Assembly: GCF_006376615.1 (NCBI RefSeq)
Contig: NZ_VEXQ01000006.1
Coordinates: 173,866 to 237,865 of the forward strand
Reading direction: 5' to 3'
DNA length: 64,000 nt
From: Buttiauxella sp. B2
Lineage (GTDB): Bacteria; Pseudomonadota; Gammaproteobacteria; Enterobacterales; Enterobacteriaceae
Position numbers and translations under genes: made by a program. The notes below the pieces were generated by a model. The model saw only the letters and a list, made by a program, of their open reading frames with translations, made no database searches and was not told the origin of the DNA. Below, piece by piece: positions 31,209 through 39,490 of the stretch (the stretch's first letter is position 1; every line of letters starts with the position of its first letter).

Positions 31209-31222
31209 TTGAGCAAAATCAA
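31209..31222. promoter_or_regulatory. FNR box and fdnG promoter
   Basis: TTGAGCAAAATCAA matches the FNR consensus TTGATnnnnATCAA at nine of ten fixed positions. On the reverse strand a TATTTT -10 candidate (31187-31182) lies 31 bases from the FNR centre, the spacing of a class II promoter at -41.5. An inverted repeat TGGGT-N5-ACCCA at 31235-31249 and TACTCAT-type heptamer sequence at 31255-31262 further upstream could be NarL sites, but this is weaker. Confidence 0.7.
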
Positions 31223-31385
31223 TTCGCTAAGCATTGGGTAGTGAACCCATACTTAATGAGTAGAAGGGCGAGAAATCAGATAACCACAAAGAGTGTGTGA
31301 ATATAGGTCTAACAATAGTGCGGTAACTGGTGATAAAAAAATAAGCTAGACCGCAAATATCTCAACATCATAATCAGGGTTCACA

Positions 31386-31511
31386 ATGTTAAAAATTGCC
31401 AATACTCAGGTCATCACCGTAGCGCGCAATATGGTGCATTTTATTGCCGACATCACGCACGGATATCCCGCTGCCAAAACGAGTAGCAGAGCAGTTGAAA
31501 CTGAGCATTGA
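31386..31511 (+). CDS. Possible small ORF of 41 residues, function unknown
   Basis: An ATG with AGGG six bases upstream opens 41 codons: MLKIANTQVITVARNMVHFI continuing ADITHGYPAAKTSSRAVETE. The reading has mixed hydrophobic and charged residues, not the low-complexity look of random AT-rich DNA. I do not recognise it, and it could be a gene remnant. It sits in the 440-bp gap between fdnG and the next gene; nothing else is seen there besides the fdn promoter sites and a hairpin at 31547-31580. Confidence 0.22.
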   Translation: MLKIANTQVITVARNMVHFIADITHGYPAAKTSSRAVETEH

Positions 31512-31546
31512 AGGGAAGTAATTACCTCGAAGTGATGTAACTTTAT

Positions 31547-31580
31547 ACGGGTGAAAATAAGGGATGTTATGTTCACCCGT
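31547..31580 (-). terminator. Hairpin after the small exported protein gene
   Basis: ACGGGTGAA and TTCACCCGT pair across a 16-base loop, nine bases beyond the stop of the reverse-strand gene at 31589. It is a plausible but not strong terminator. Confidence 0.4.
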
Positions 31581-31588
31581 AAAGTCGA

Positions 31589-31873
31589 TTACTTACGGAT
31601 TGGACCGGGTTGCCTGAGGTTACCTGTGTGCCCTAAGACCGGCATCGTCACAGGGTTTGTAATCTGAATGCCAGTACTGTCAGGCACAGTCCCGGTATCA
31701 CTTCCCTCTAAAGTCCCAAGTAAGTCGCTACTGCCCTGGATGGCAGACGTTTGCTGGCTAGTGGAGGTGGACGAACTGCTTGTACTGGAATTGCCGATAT
31801 TATTCGTCGTCAATTGAGCAAACGCCGCCGTGGTAGCCACAGATAAAGCGACTGCCAGAATGATTTTTTTCAT
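31589..31873 (-). CDS. Small exported Ser/Thr-rich protein, unknown function
   Basis: Protein of 94 residues from the ATG at 31873, after GGGAA. A clear signal peptide (MKKIILAVALSVATTAAFA) is followed by an unusual low-complexity stretch, NNIGNSSTSSSSTSTSQQTS, then IQGSSDLLGTLEGSDTG and a Pro/Gly-rich basic tail. No domain is recognised. An ATG five codons upstream (31888) has a poorer ribosome site and would weaken the signal peptide. It is flanked by AT-rich spacers on both sides. Likely periplasmic or secreted. Confidence 0.65.
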   Translation of the reverse strand: MKKIILAVALSVATTAAFAQLTTNNIGNSSTSSSSTSTSQQTSAIQGSSDLLGTLEGSDTGTVPDSTGIQITNPVTMPVLGHTGNLRQPGPIRK

Positions 31874-32106
31874 GAATTTTTTTCCCATTCAGTACAAACA
31901 GTACAGACAATAAGGAATATGTGAGGGGCGTGGGCTTTTGTTTGGTGCCAGAGCGCACCAGAAAAGAAAACCCGCCGGGCACAATGCCGTTAACTTAAGC
32001 GTTGGTGATACGCGTTACACACCAAAGGCTGGGCTGCACTGATTATTGTAATCCATGGCTTAGATTTTTCCTGTTCTACCCCCAGGTTTGATGACCTGTT
32101 TTAACC

Positions 32107-33036
32107 CTAATCCCGATGCAACAAATCCTGATACATCTCCGTTAGCATTCCACCTGCCGCAAACTGTTTCTTAATCCACTGGGTGACTTGTCCGGTAGCG
32201 GCGTGCTGGGTAGCAAGTAACATCCGCGAATCCTGGCGCGGATTGTTTATCTGGCGCGTCACAAGTAGGCCGCTTTCCTGGGCTTCGCGCACCATGTAGC
32301 TTGGTAAAAAGCCGACGCCTTCGCCTAAAATCTGGCACTGGCATTTGGTGTTGAAGTCTGGCACCAGAATTGCTTCCTGCCCGTGTAGCAACCAGCCCAC
32401 CTTTTTATTGAGCGTCAGTGCGGTGTCTTCGACCATGATATTGGGATACAGGCGCAACTGGCTTTCGGAAATCGGCTCGGGCATAAAGGCCAGCGGATGT
32501 GTGGGGGCGATGGCGAATTCCCACCGAATTGCACCGATTTCGGTGTAGTCGATGCCGCCGCCGTCGAGCAGCGTATCCGGCGCACCAATCGCGATATTTG
32601 CCTGGTTATTGATAATCGAATCCCACACGCCGTTGTAGACCTCGGTAGTGATGGTAATCAGGCAGGTTGGAAATTGTTTTTTGAGAATTTGCAGCAGCTT
32701 TGCAGTATGGCGCGGGGTATAGAGCAACTGATTGATACAGATGCGTACCTTCACCTCAATACCTTGCGAAATGGTATCGACGCCGCGTTTGATGGCATGA
32801 AAATCGTTAAGCAGCTCGGTTGCCTTGCGATAGAAATAGTAGCCGGACTCGGTTAATTCAATACTGCGGGTATTGCGCACAAACAGAACTACATCAAGGT
32901 AAGTCTCTATTCGCTTGATGGTGTAGCTGATGGCTGACGTGGTGACACCCAGCTCTACAGCGGCTTTGCTGAAACTGGCGTAACGGGCAGCAGTGGTAAA
33001 GGCATGGAGGTTTTCTTCGGTGAAGATGGAGTTCAT
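32107..33036 (-). CDS. yahB: YahB, LysR-family regulator
   Basis: LysR-type regulator of 309 residues (E. coli YahB about 310), divergent from the yahD-yahJ operon. The start MNSIFTEENLHAFTTAARYA matches E. coli YahB; an in-frame ATG at 33063 would add nine residues. The HTH is SFSKAAVELGVTTSAISYTI. The effector domain includes VYNGVWDSIINNQANIAIGA and ends with TGQVTQWIKKQFAAGG. It probably controls the divergent operon through the palindrome at 33278-33302; its effector is unknown. Confidence 0.92.
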   Translation of the reverse strand: MNSIFTEENLHAFTTAARYASFSKAAVELGVTTSAISYTIKRIETYLDVVLFVRNTRSIELTESGYYFYRKATELLNDFHAIKRGVDTISQGIEVKVRICINQLLYTPRHTAKLLQILKKQFPTCLITITTEVYNGVWDSIINNQANIAIGAPDTLLDGGGIDYTEIGAIRWEFAIAPTHPLAFMPEPISESQLRLYPNIMVEDTALTLNKKVGWLLHGQEAILVPDFNTKCQCQILGEGVGFLPSYMVREAQESGLLVTRQINNPRQDSRMLLATQHAATGQVTQWIKKQFAAGGMLTEMYQDLLHRD

Positions 33037-33060
33037 TACGCGATTCCCCCTGAACAGACG

Positions 33061-33070
33061 CATTGTTGAA
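33061..33070. promoter_or_regulatory. Half-site CATTGTTGAA near the yahB start
   Basis: The 10-mer CATTGTTGAA here is identical to the left arm of the palindrome at 33278-33302 and lies 25 bases upstream of the yahB ATG. It could be an autoregulatory contact for YahB. Confidence 0.4.
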
Positions 33071-33277
33071 TGTATTTGAAATTCCTATGATCCCGGCCAA
33101 AGCCTTGAACCATATTTAACACTGCCGTTACAAGTGATTTGAAGAGTATCACACTTCTTGAATCCTGTTTTTCCCGCTTTGGACAAGGGTTCACGGCTAT
33201 CCGGATAGTCGGTGCTAAAGTGTCGCGAAAACGGTTTTATCATAGGTAAAAGATTGCGCTAAAGCACATTTTGCTCA

Positions 33278-33302
33278 CATTGTTGAAATCTATTCAACAA
33301 TG
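33278..33302. promoter_or_regulatory. Candidate YahB operator
   Basis: CATTGTTGAA-N5-TTCAACAATG is a perfect 10+5+10 palindrome of the T-N11-A type favoured by LysR regulators. It lies about 100 bases before yahD in the 364-bp yahB-yahD divergent region. The rest of that region shows no other clear element. Confidence 0.6.
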
Positions 33303-33400
33303 CTGTCATTAACGATGAATGATTTTTAAACGGATGTTAAAGCTCTCAGAGTGTTGCTATTCTCAATTCATCGGAAATAGCAAAGTATGGGAGTATGGAT

Positions 33401-34006
33401 ATGTCTCAGAAAGAACTTATTGCAGAATTTCTAAATGCAGCACAAGAAGGGCATCTGGAAAATCTAAAACAATGCCTTAGTGATGGCGTGGAAATAAATG
33501 CCACTAACCGCCAGGGGCGCACCGCAATTACACTTGCCAGCCTGCACAAAAAATATGATTGTGTGGAGTATTTAATCGCGGCTGGTGCCGATATTAATAA
33601 GCAAGATGAAACCTGTTTTAACCCTTTCTTACTCAGTTGCCTGAATAACGATCTGGTATTATTACGCCTGATATTACCGGCAAATCCAGATCTGAATGTT
33701 TTATCGCGTTTTGGTGGCGTGGGTATCACCCCTGCCAGCGAAAAAGGTCACGTCGAAATTGTGCGTGAATTAGTAACGCGCACGGAAATTAATGTCAATC
33801 ACACCAATTTTGTTGGCTGGACACCGTTGCTGGAAGCCATTGTCCTCAATGATGGCGGCACCCGGCAGCAAGAGATAGTCAAGCTGCTTCTCGACCATGG
33901 CGCGAATCCGCACATGACAGACAAATACGGCAAATCCCCCCTTTTCCTGGCTCGTGATAAGGGCTACCACGAGATTGCCGAACTGTTAGTTAACGCCGGG
34001 GCTTAA
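33401..34006 (+). CDS. yahD: YahD, ankyrin-repeat protein
   Basis: Ankyrin-repeat protein of 201 residues, as in E. coli. Repeats are visible at LENLKQCLSDGVEINATNRQ, CVEYLIAAGADINKQDETCF, VEIVRELVTRTEINVNHTNF and IVKLLLDHGANPHMTDKYGK. I choose the ATG at 33401 because GGGAG sits seven bases before it but only one base before the earlier ATG at 33395. It is the first gene of the operon; the role is unknown, probably binding of a partner protein. Confidence 0.93.
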   Translation: MSQKELIAEFLNAAQEGHLENLKQCLSDGVEINATNRQGRTAITLASLHKKYDCVEYLIAAGADINKQDETCFNPFLLSCLNNDLVLLRLILPANPDLNVLSRFGGVGITPASEKGHVEIVRELVTRTEINVNHTNFVGWTPLLEAIVLNDGGTRQQEIVKLLLDHGANPHMTDKYGKSPLFLARDKGYHEIAELLVNAGA

Positions 34007-34022
34007 ACAAAGGAGACGCACT

Positions 34023-34943
34023 ATCGCCGATTATTTTTTGCGGCAGTGCCTCTTTGTACAAACGGCAGATATCACCTTTTTTGAACCAAGTTTTCCAGGT
34101 GATACAACCGGTTATGTTGAGCAGGTGTTTTCCAGGGCAGTTAATATCCTTCTCCCTGAAAGACAGCAGATATTCACTTTGTTGAGTACCGACTGTGATA
34201 ACGGACCGAACAGCTGCCGTTTAGCACTTGAGCATTGTCATCACTTATTCCAGCCCGGCGAACGGGTCAGTTTTCACAACAACGGCATTAATATTGGTAC
34301 GGATAAACGCATCGACTTTTCGCGCTGTACACGCTGGCAACCTGATGCACCGTATTTAACACAAGCCAGAATAAAAGAGACAGACTGGCAAAGCCTTGCT
34401 CAAATCACACAGGCCAGTGTTGAGCAAAGCGCGTCATTATTTTACTTCCACAGTGGCAATATTTTTTATGAAGAAATGAGCCGCTTGTTGCAATTACATC
34501 GCGTGCAACTTATCGCTGCATTACGCGCAGGAAATTGTGACGCTATTGAAAATGAAATAACCGGATTATTAGGTTTGGGTATTGGATTAACGCCATCAGG
34601 TGACGATTATCTGGCGGGGCTAAGTGCATTTTTATTTGTTGATGGACATCCAGCACGAAAATATCGCGATAACTTTATTTCCGTACTAGAAAGAGAAAAA
34701 CATAAAACCACTCTGCTTAGTGCAATTACGCTGCGTGAAGCTATTGACCAACGATATCGTGAAAGTATTCATAATTTTATTAATCAGGTGGTCAGTGGCG
34801 ATTTAGAAAATACTCAGCAGCTAATTAACGAAATTAAAAAAATAGGGTCGAGTTCAGGATGCGACATGCTTTGTGGCATGGCGGATGCCTTCGCGTTGAC
34901 CCGATATGACGGAGAAAATCATGTCGACCAGGATTGTAATTAA
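34023..34943 (+). CDS. yahE: YahE, DUF2877 protein, with unusual start region
   Basis: DUF2877-family protein of about 306 residues, one of three partners (with FdrA-like YahF and DUF1116 YahG) whose E. coli paralogues form oxamate carbamoyltransferase. The family region GLGIGLTPSGDDYLAGLSAF is clear. The start is uncertain. The only strong ribosome site (AAAGGAG, 34009-34015) is seven bases before an in-frame ATC at 34023; the first conventional alternative is TTG at 34038, 22 bases from that site. I therefore give 34023 as a possible AUC start. The 3' end overlaps yahF by 23 bases. Confidence 0.75.
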   Translation: MADYFLRQCLFVQTADITFFEPSFPGDTTGYVEQVFSRAVNILLPERQQIFTLLSTDCDNGPNSCRLALEHCHHLFQPGERVSFHNNGINIGTDKRIDFSRCTRWQPDAPYLTQARIKETDWQSLAQITQASVEQSASLFYFHSGNIFYEEMSRLLQLHRVQLIAALRAGNCDAIENEITGLLGLGIGLTPSGDDYLAGLSAFLFVDGHPARKYRDNFISVLEREKHKTTLLSAITLREAIDQRYRESIHNFINQVVSGDLENTQQLINEIKKIGSSSGCDMLCGMADAFALTRYDGENHVDQDCN

Positions 34944-36471
34944 AAAGAACACCTATTTTGATTCTGTCTCACTGATGTCCATTTCAACCAAAGCGAATCA
35001 GCTTGAAGGGGTGGAACAGGCGTTTGTTGCGATGGCTACCGAAATGAATAAAGGGGTGCTGAAAAACCTCGGCTTGTTAAACGACGAGCTAGAACAGGCC
35101 AAAAATGGCGACCTGATGATTGTCATCAAAGGTGTAAGTGATGCAGCAAACGAAACCACACTTGAAGCCATCGAAGGGTTGTTCACCCGCAAAGATGACG
35201 GTGGTTCACGCCACGAAGCCCGCTACGCAACGCTTACCAGCGCGCACAACAACATTCCTGACAGCAACCTCGCAGTGATTTCGGTCAACGGCGCATTTGC
35301 GGCCCGTGAAGCGCGTCAGGCACTGGAAAACGACCTCAACGTGATGCTGTTTTCCGATAACGTTTCGCTTGAGGACGAACTGGCTCTCAAACAACTCGCA
35401 CATAGCAAAGGGTTATTAATGATGGGGCCGGACTGTGGCACCGCGATTATTAACGGCGCGGGGCTGTGTTTTGCCAATGAGGTGCGTCGCGGTTCTATCG
35501 GTATTGTGGGTGCCAGCGGTACGGGTAGCCAGGAATTAAGCGTTCGTATTCATGAGCTTGGCGGTGGTGTTTCCCAACTTATCGGTACTGGCGGGCGTGA
35601 TTTAAGCGAGAAAATCGGCGGCATCATGATGCTGGATGCTATCCAAATGCTCGAAGATGACCCGCAAACCGACGTGATTGCCCTTATCTCTAAACCGCCT
35701 GCTCAGGCCGTGGCAGAAAAAGTGCTGGCACGTGCGCAAACCTGCCGCAAACCGGTAGTGGTTTGTTTCCTCGGGACCGGGGAAGTGCGCGAAGACCAGC
35801 CGGGTTTGCAGTTTGCTCGTGGCACCAAAGAAGCCGCGCTGAAAGCCGTTCTGCTCACCGGTATTAAAAAGGAATCGCTGGATTTACATCCGCTCAACTG
35901 GCCGCTTATTGAAGAAGTGCGTGCGCGCCTGAAACCGGAACAGAAGTATATTCGTGCGCTGTTCTGCGGCGGCACTCTGTGCGACGAAGCAATGTTTGCC
36001 GCGTTGGAAAAATACCCTGACGTTTACAGCAATATTCAGCCAAACCCGGAATATCGCCTCAAAGACGTCAACGTCAGTATTGCGCACACTTTCCTTGATT
36101 TTGGTGATGACGATTTCACCAATGGCAAACCTCATCCGATGATTGACCCAACCAACCGCATCAGCCGCCTGTTGCAGGAAGCGCGCGACCCGGAAGTGGG
36201 CGTGATAGCGATGGATTTCGTGCTGGGCTACGGCTCGCATGAAAACCCTGTCGGCGTGATGCTCGACGCTATCAAAGAAGCGAAAGCCATTGCGACCCGC
36301 GATGGGCGTCATCTTGAAATTTTGGGTTACGTACTGGGCACCGACCAGGATACCCCTTCACTTGAACAGCAATGCCAAATGTTAACGGACGCGGGCGTTA
36401 TCTGGGCAAGTAGCAGCACCAACACCGGCCTGCTGGCACGCGAATTTGTCTGCAAGGAGAAAGCACAATGA
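34921..36471 (+). CDS. yahF: YahF, FdrA-like acyl-CoA synthetase family protein
   Basis: FdrA-family protein of 516 residues (E. coli YahF 515), related to the alpha subunit of succinyl-CoA synthetase. The nucleotide-binding part is GIVGASGTGSQELSVRIHEL and GTGGRDLSEKIGGIMMLDAI. The start MSTRIVIKKNTYFDSVSLMS follows GGAG and aligns with the family; an in-frame ATG at 34906 adds five residues. With YahE and YahG it probably forms a carbamoyltransferase like AllFGH. Its stop overlaps the yahG start by four bases. Confidence 0.93.
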   Translation: MSTRIVIKKNTYFDSVSLMSISTKANQLEGVEQAFVAMATEMNKGVLKNLGLLNDELEQAKNGDLMIVIKGVSDAANETTLEAIEGLFTRKDDGGSRHEARYATLTSAHNNIPDSNLAVISVNGAFAAREARQALENDLNVMLFSDNVSLEDELALKQLAHSKGLLMMGPDCGTAIINGAGLCFANEVRRGSIGIVGASGTGSQELSVRIHELGGGVSQLIGTGGRDLSEKIGGIMMLDAIQMLEDDPQTDVIALISKPPAQAVAEKVLARAQTCRKPVVVCFLGTGEVREDQPGLQFARGTKEAALKAVLLTGIKKESLDLHPLNWPLIEEVRARLKPEQKYIRALFCGGTLCDEAMFAALEKYPDVYSNIQPNPEYRLKDVNVSIAHTFLDFGDDDFTNGKPHPMIDPTNRISRLLQEARDPEVGVIAMDFVLGYGSHENPVGVMLDAIKEAKAIATRDGRHLEILGYVLGTDQDTPSLEQQCQMLTDAGVIWASSSTNTGLLAREFVCKEKAQ

Positions 36472-37880
36472 GTTTGTTCAACCAACCCCTGAACGTTATT
36501 AACGTCGGCATTGCGATGTTCAGCGATGATTTGAAAAAACAGAACGTACCGGTAACGCAACTGGACTGGACGCCGCCAGGTCAGGGGAATTTAGCTGTCG
36601 TTAAAGCGCTGGATGCGATTGACGCACCAGGGCTTGCCGAAAAAGTGAATGCTGCAAACAAGCTTGCCGTTGAGCGCATCATTCAGTCCCAGCCTGTGCT
36701 GGTGGGTTATGACCAGGCGATTAACGTGGTTCCCGGCATGACGCGCAACACTATTCTTCATGCCGGGCCGCCGATTACCTGGGCAAAAATGTGCGGTGCG
36801 ATGAAAGGTGCGGTGACCGGCGCGTTGGTCTTTGAAGGATTGGCTGCAAACCTTGAAAATGCAGCGCAACTGGCGGCATCGGGTGAAATCATCTTCTCGC
36901 CATGCCACGAACACGACTGTGTGGGTTCAATGGCAGGTGTGACGTCCGCTTCCATGTTTATGCATATCGTCGAGAACAAAACCTATGGCAACCGTGCATA
37001 CACCAACCTCAGTGAGCAAATGGCGAAGATCTTGCGCATGGGCGCTAACGATCAAAGCGTCATTGACCGTTTGATCTGGATGCGCGATGTGCTTGGCCCA
37101 ATGTTGCGCGATGCGATGAAACTCGCAGGTGAAATCGATCTGCGTCTAATGCTGGCGCAGGCGCTGCATATGGGCGATGAGTGCCACAACCGCAACAATG
37201 CAGGCACCACGTTGCTGATTCAGGCGCTGACGCCGTGGATTATTCAGACCAACTTCACCGTGGCGCAGCAAAAGGAAGTGTTCGATTTTGTCGCCAGCAG
37301 CGACTACTTCTCAGGCCCAACCTGGATGGCAATGTGCAAAGCGGCAATGGACGCGGCGCACGGCATCGAATACAGCACCGTGGTCACCACCATGGCGCGT
37401 AACGGCGTGGAGTTTGGCTTGCGCGTCAGCGGTATGCCTGGTCAATGGTTTACCGGTCCGGCACAGCAAGTTATCGGCCCAATGTTTGCAGGTTATAAAC
37501 CGGTAGATTCCGGTCTGGATATTGGCGATAGCGCCATCACCGAAACCTACGGCATTGGCGGTTTTGCCATGGCAACGGCCCCGGCAATTGTTGCACTGGT
37601 GGGCGGCACGGTGGATGAAGCTATCGATTTCTCACGCCAGATGCGTGAAATAACGCTTGGCGAAAACCCTAACGTCACGATTCCGTTGCTGTCGTTTATG
37701 GGCATTCCGACCGCCATTGATATTACGCGTGTGGGCAACAGCGGCATTCTGCCGGTGATTAACACCGCCATTGCCCACAAAGACGCGGGTATCGGCATGA
37801 TTGGCGCCGGGATTGTGCATCCGCCGTTTGAATGTTTTGAGAAGGCTCTGCTCGCCTTTGGTGAGCGTTACTCTTTCTAA
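36468..37880 (+). CDS. yahG: YahG, DUF1116 carbamoyltransferase partner
   Basis: DUF1116 protein of 470 residues (E. coli YahG about 472). It begins MSLFNQPLNVINVGIAMFSD. Conserved stretches are FSPCHEHDCVGSMAGVTSAS, HMGDECHNRNNAGTTLLIQA and VGNSGILPVINTAIAHKDAG. Paralogue YlbE (AllG) is part of oxamate carbamoyltransferase, so the YahEFG complex probably transfers a carbamoyl group between a ureide-type substrate and phosphate. The permease gene follows after 11 bases. Confidence 0.93.
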   Translation: MSLFNQPLNVINVGIAMFSDDLKKQNVPVTQLDWTPPGQGNLAVVKALDAIDAPGLAEKVNAANKLAVERIIQSQPVLVGYDQAINVVPGMTRNTILHAGPPITWAKMCGAMKGAVTGALVFEGLAANLENAAQLAASGEIIFSPCHEHDCVGSMAGVTSASMFMHIVENKTYGNRAYTNLSEQMAKILRMGANDQSVIDRLIWMRDVLGPMLRDAMKLAGEIDLRLMLAQALHMGDECHNRNNAGTTLLIQALTPWIIQTNFTVAQQKEVFDFVASSDYFSGPTWMAMCKAAMDAAHGIEYSTVVTTMARNGVEFGLRVSGMPGQWFTGPAQQVIGPMFAGYKPVDSGLDIGDSAITETYGIGGFAMATAPAIVALVGGTVDEAIDFSRQMREITLGENPNVTIPLLSFMGIPTAIDITRVGNSGILPVINTAIAHKDAGIGMIGAGIVHPPFECFEKALLAFGERYSF

Positions 37881-37891
37881 GGGAAACACCG

Positions 37892-39439
37892 ATGACAAAC
37901 ATAAAGCTTGAGTGGAAACGCGGTGACTGGGCGGCATATTTCGGGTTAATGACCAACAACCTGACCAACTTGCTGACCATGATGGGGTTGCTCATTTTTG
38001 TAGTGGGCATCCCAACTGAAATTGTTTATGGGCGTATTGCGCCAGCCTTTGGGCTGGCGGTGCTGGTGGCGAGCATTTGCTATGCATGGTTTGGTCTGCA
38101 ACTGGCAAAAGAGACTGGGCGAAAAGATGTTACCGCACTGCCTTCCGGGCCGAGTGCGCCATCGATTTTTACCGTCACATTTTTGGTATTGATGCCGGTC
38201 TATCAGCAAACGGGCGATGCCGAGTTTGCCATTCAGATTGGCCTGGTGTGGTGCTTTGTTGAAGCGATGATTCTGGTGGGCGGTTCGTTCCTGGGCGAAA
38301 CCATCCGCAAGATGATCCCGCGTACCGTTCTGCTTTCATGTTTGTCCGGTTTAGGGTTGCTGTTACTGGCGATGAACCCGATGTTGCAGGCGTTTGAAGC
38401 CCCTACGGTTTCGTTCATCGTGCTGCTGCTTATCTTCATCAACTGGTTTGGTAAAAAGCCAATATTTGCCCGTATTCCTACCGGTTTATTACTGCTGGTT
38501 GCCGGTACCGCGCTGGCGTGGATTTCGGGCCTGCAAAGCCCGGAAGCCATCAAAGCGTCGATGTCATCGTTTGGTTTTAACCCGCCAACCATTCATGTTG
38601 ATAGTTTCTTGCAAGGCTTGCCGCATGCGCTGCCATACCTGGCATCAGCGGTTCCGTTGGGGCTGGCAAACTACATTTTTGACCTCGAAAACATCGAAAG
38701 TGCCCACGCGGCGGGTGATGAATACAACACCCGTAAAGTGATGCTGACCAACGGACTTGCGTCCACGCTCGGTTGTCTGATGGGAAACCCGTTCCCGGTC
38801 ACGGTGTATGTCGGCCACGCGGGTTGGAAAGCGATGGGTGCCAGCATCGGTTATACCCTCGCATCTGGCGTCACCATGTTTATCGTCCCGTTGTTCGGGT
38901 TGGGCGCGTTCATGCTCGCCATTATCCCGATGACCGCGATTGTGCCGATTCTGGTGTTTATCGGCGTGGTTACCGCAAACCAGGTGGTGCGCGAAACGCC
39001 GAAGATAGAAGTGCCGGTTATCTTCATCTGCCTGTTCCCGTGGATAGCTAACTGGGCGCTCACAATGGTGAATAGCGTGATGGCAGCAGCAGGAACAACG
39101 GCGGCAAAAATCGGCCCGGATGCGCTTGCTCACAAAGGTGTGTTTTATCAAGGGCTGGTGCATTTGGGTAACGGAGCACCGCTTGCCAGTATGTTGTGGG
39201 GATGCGTGGCAATATTTGCGATTATCAACAAACCGTTACGCGGCGCGGTTGCGGCGGCTGTGGGGGCGTTGCTGGCGCTGTTTGGCGTGATTCATGCCCC
39301 GATAGTCGGTTTTGCGCAGGGTAGCTCAATGATGTTCGTCACCGCGTATCTGATGATGGGCTCGATGTTTGTCGTCAAACATGTGCTCGACAGACGTGAA
39401 GCGGCGACCCAGGCTGTGGCTCCTGTTTCTGAGAGTTAG
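37892..39439 (+). CDS. NCS2/AzgA-like nucleobase or ureide permease
   Basis: Membrane transporter of 515 residues with about 12-14 hydrophobic segments, in the xanthine/uracil permease superfamily. Typical family stretches are MTNNLTNLLTMMGLLIFVVG, TALPSGPSAPSIFTVTFLVL, GLANYIFDLENIESAHAAGD and FPVTVYVGHAGWKAMGASIG. It sits between yahG and yahI, a position that in K-12 holds yahH instead. I infer that it imports the substrate of the operon, probably a cyclic amide, ureide or nucleobase relative. Confidence 0.87.
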   Translation: MTNIKLEWKRGDWAAYFGLMTNNLTNLLTMMGLLIFVVGIPTEIVYGRIAPAFGLAVLVASICYAWFGLQLAKETGRKDVTALPSGPSAPSIFTVTFLVLMPVYQQTGDAEFAIQIGLVWCFVEAMILVGGSFLGETIRKMIPRTVLLSCLSGLGLLLLAMNPMLQAFEAPTVSFIVLLLIFINWFGKKPIFARIPTGLLLLVAGTALAWISGLQSPEAIKASMSSFGFNPPTIHVDSFLQGLPHALPYLASAVPLGLANYIFDLENIESAHAAGDEYNTRKVMLTNGLASTLGCLMGNPFPVTVYVGHAGWKAMGASIGYTLASGVTMFIVPLFGLGAFMLAIIPMTAIVPILVFIGVVTANQVVRETPKIEVPVIFICLFPWIANWALTMVNSVMAAAGTTAAKIGPDALAHKGVFYQGLVHLGNGAPLASMLWGCVAIFAIINKPLRGAVAAAVGALLALFGVIHAPIVGFAQGSSMMFVTAYLMMGSMFVVKHVLDRREAATQAVAPVSES

Positions 39440-39450
39440 TGTGTCTTTCT

Positions 39451-39472
39451 CCCTCTCCCTTACGGGAGAGGG
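39451..39472. repeat. CCCTCTCC-type intergenic hairpin, copy 3
   Basis: CCCTCTCCC, loop TTAC, GGGAGAGGG: a perfect 9-bp stem between the permease and yahI, inside the operon. Confidence 0.8.
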
Positions 39473-39490
39473 GATTAAAAAGGAATAACA

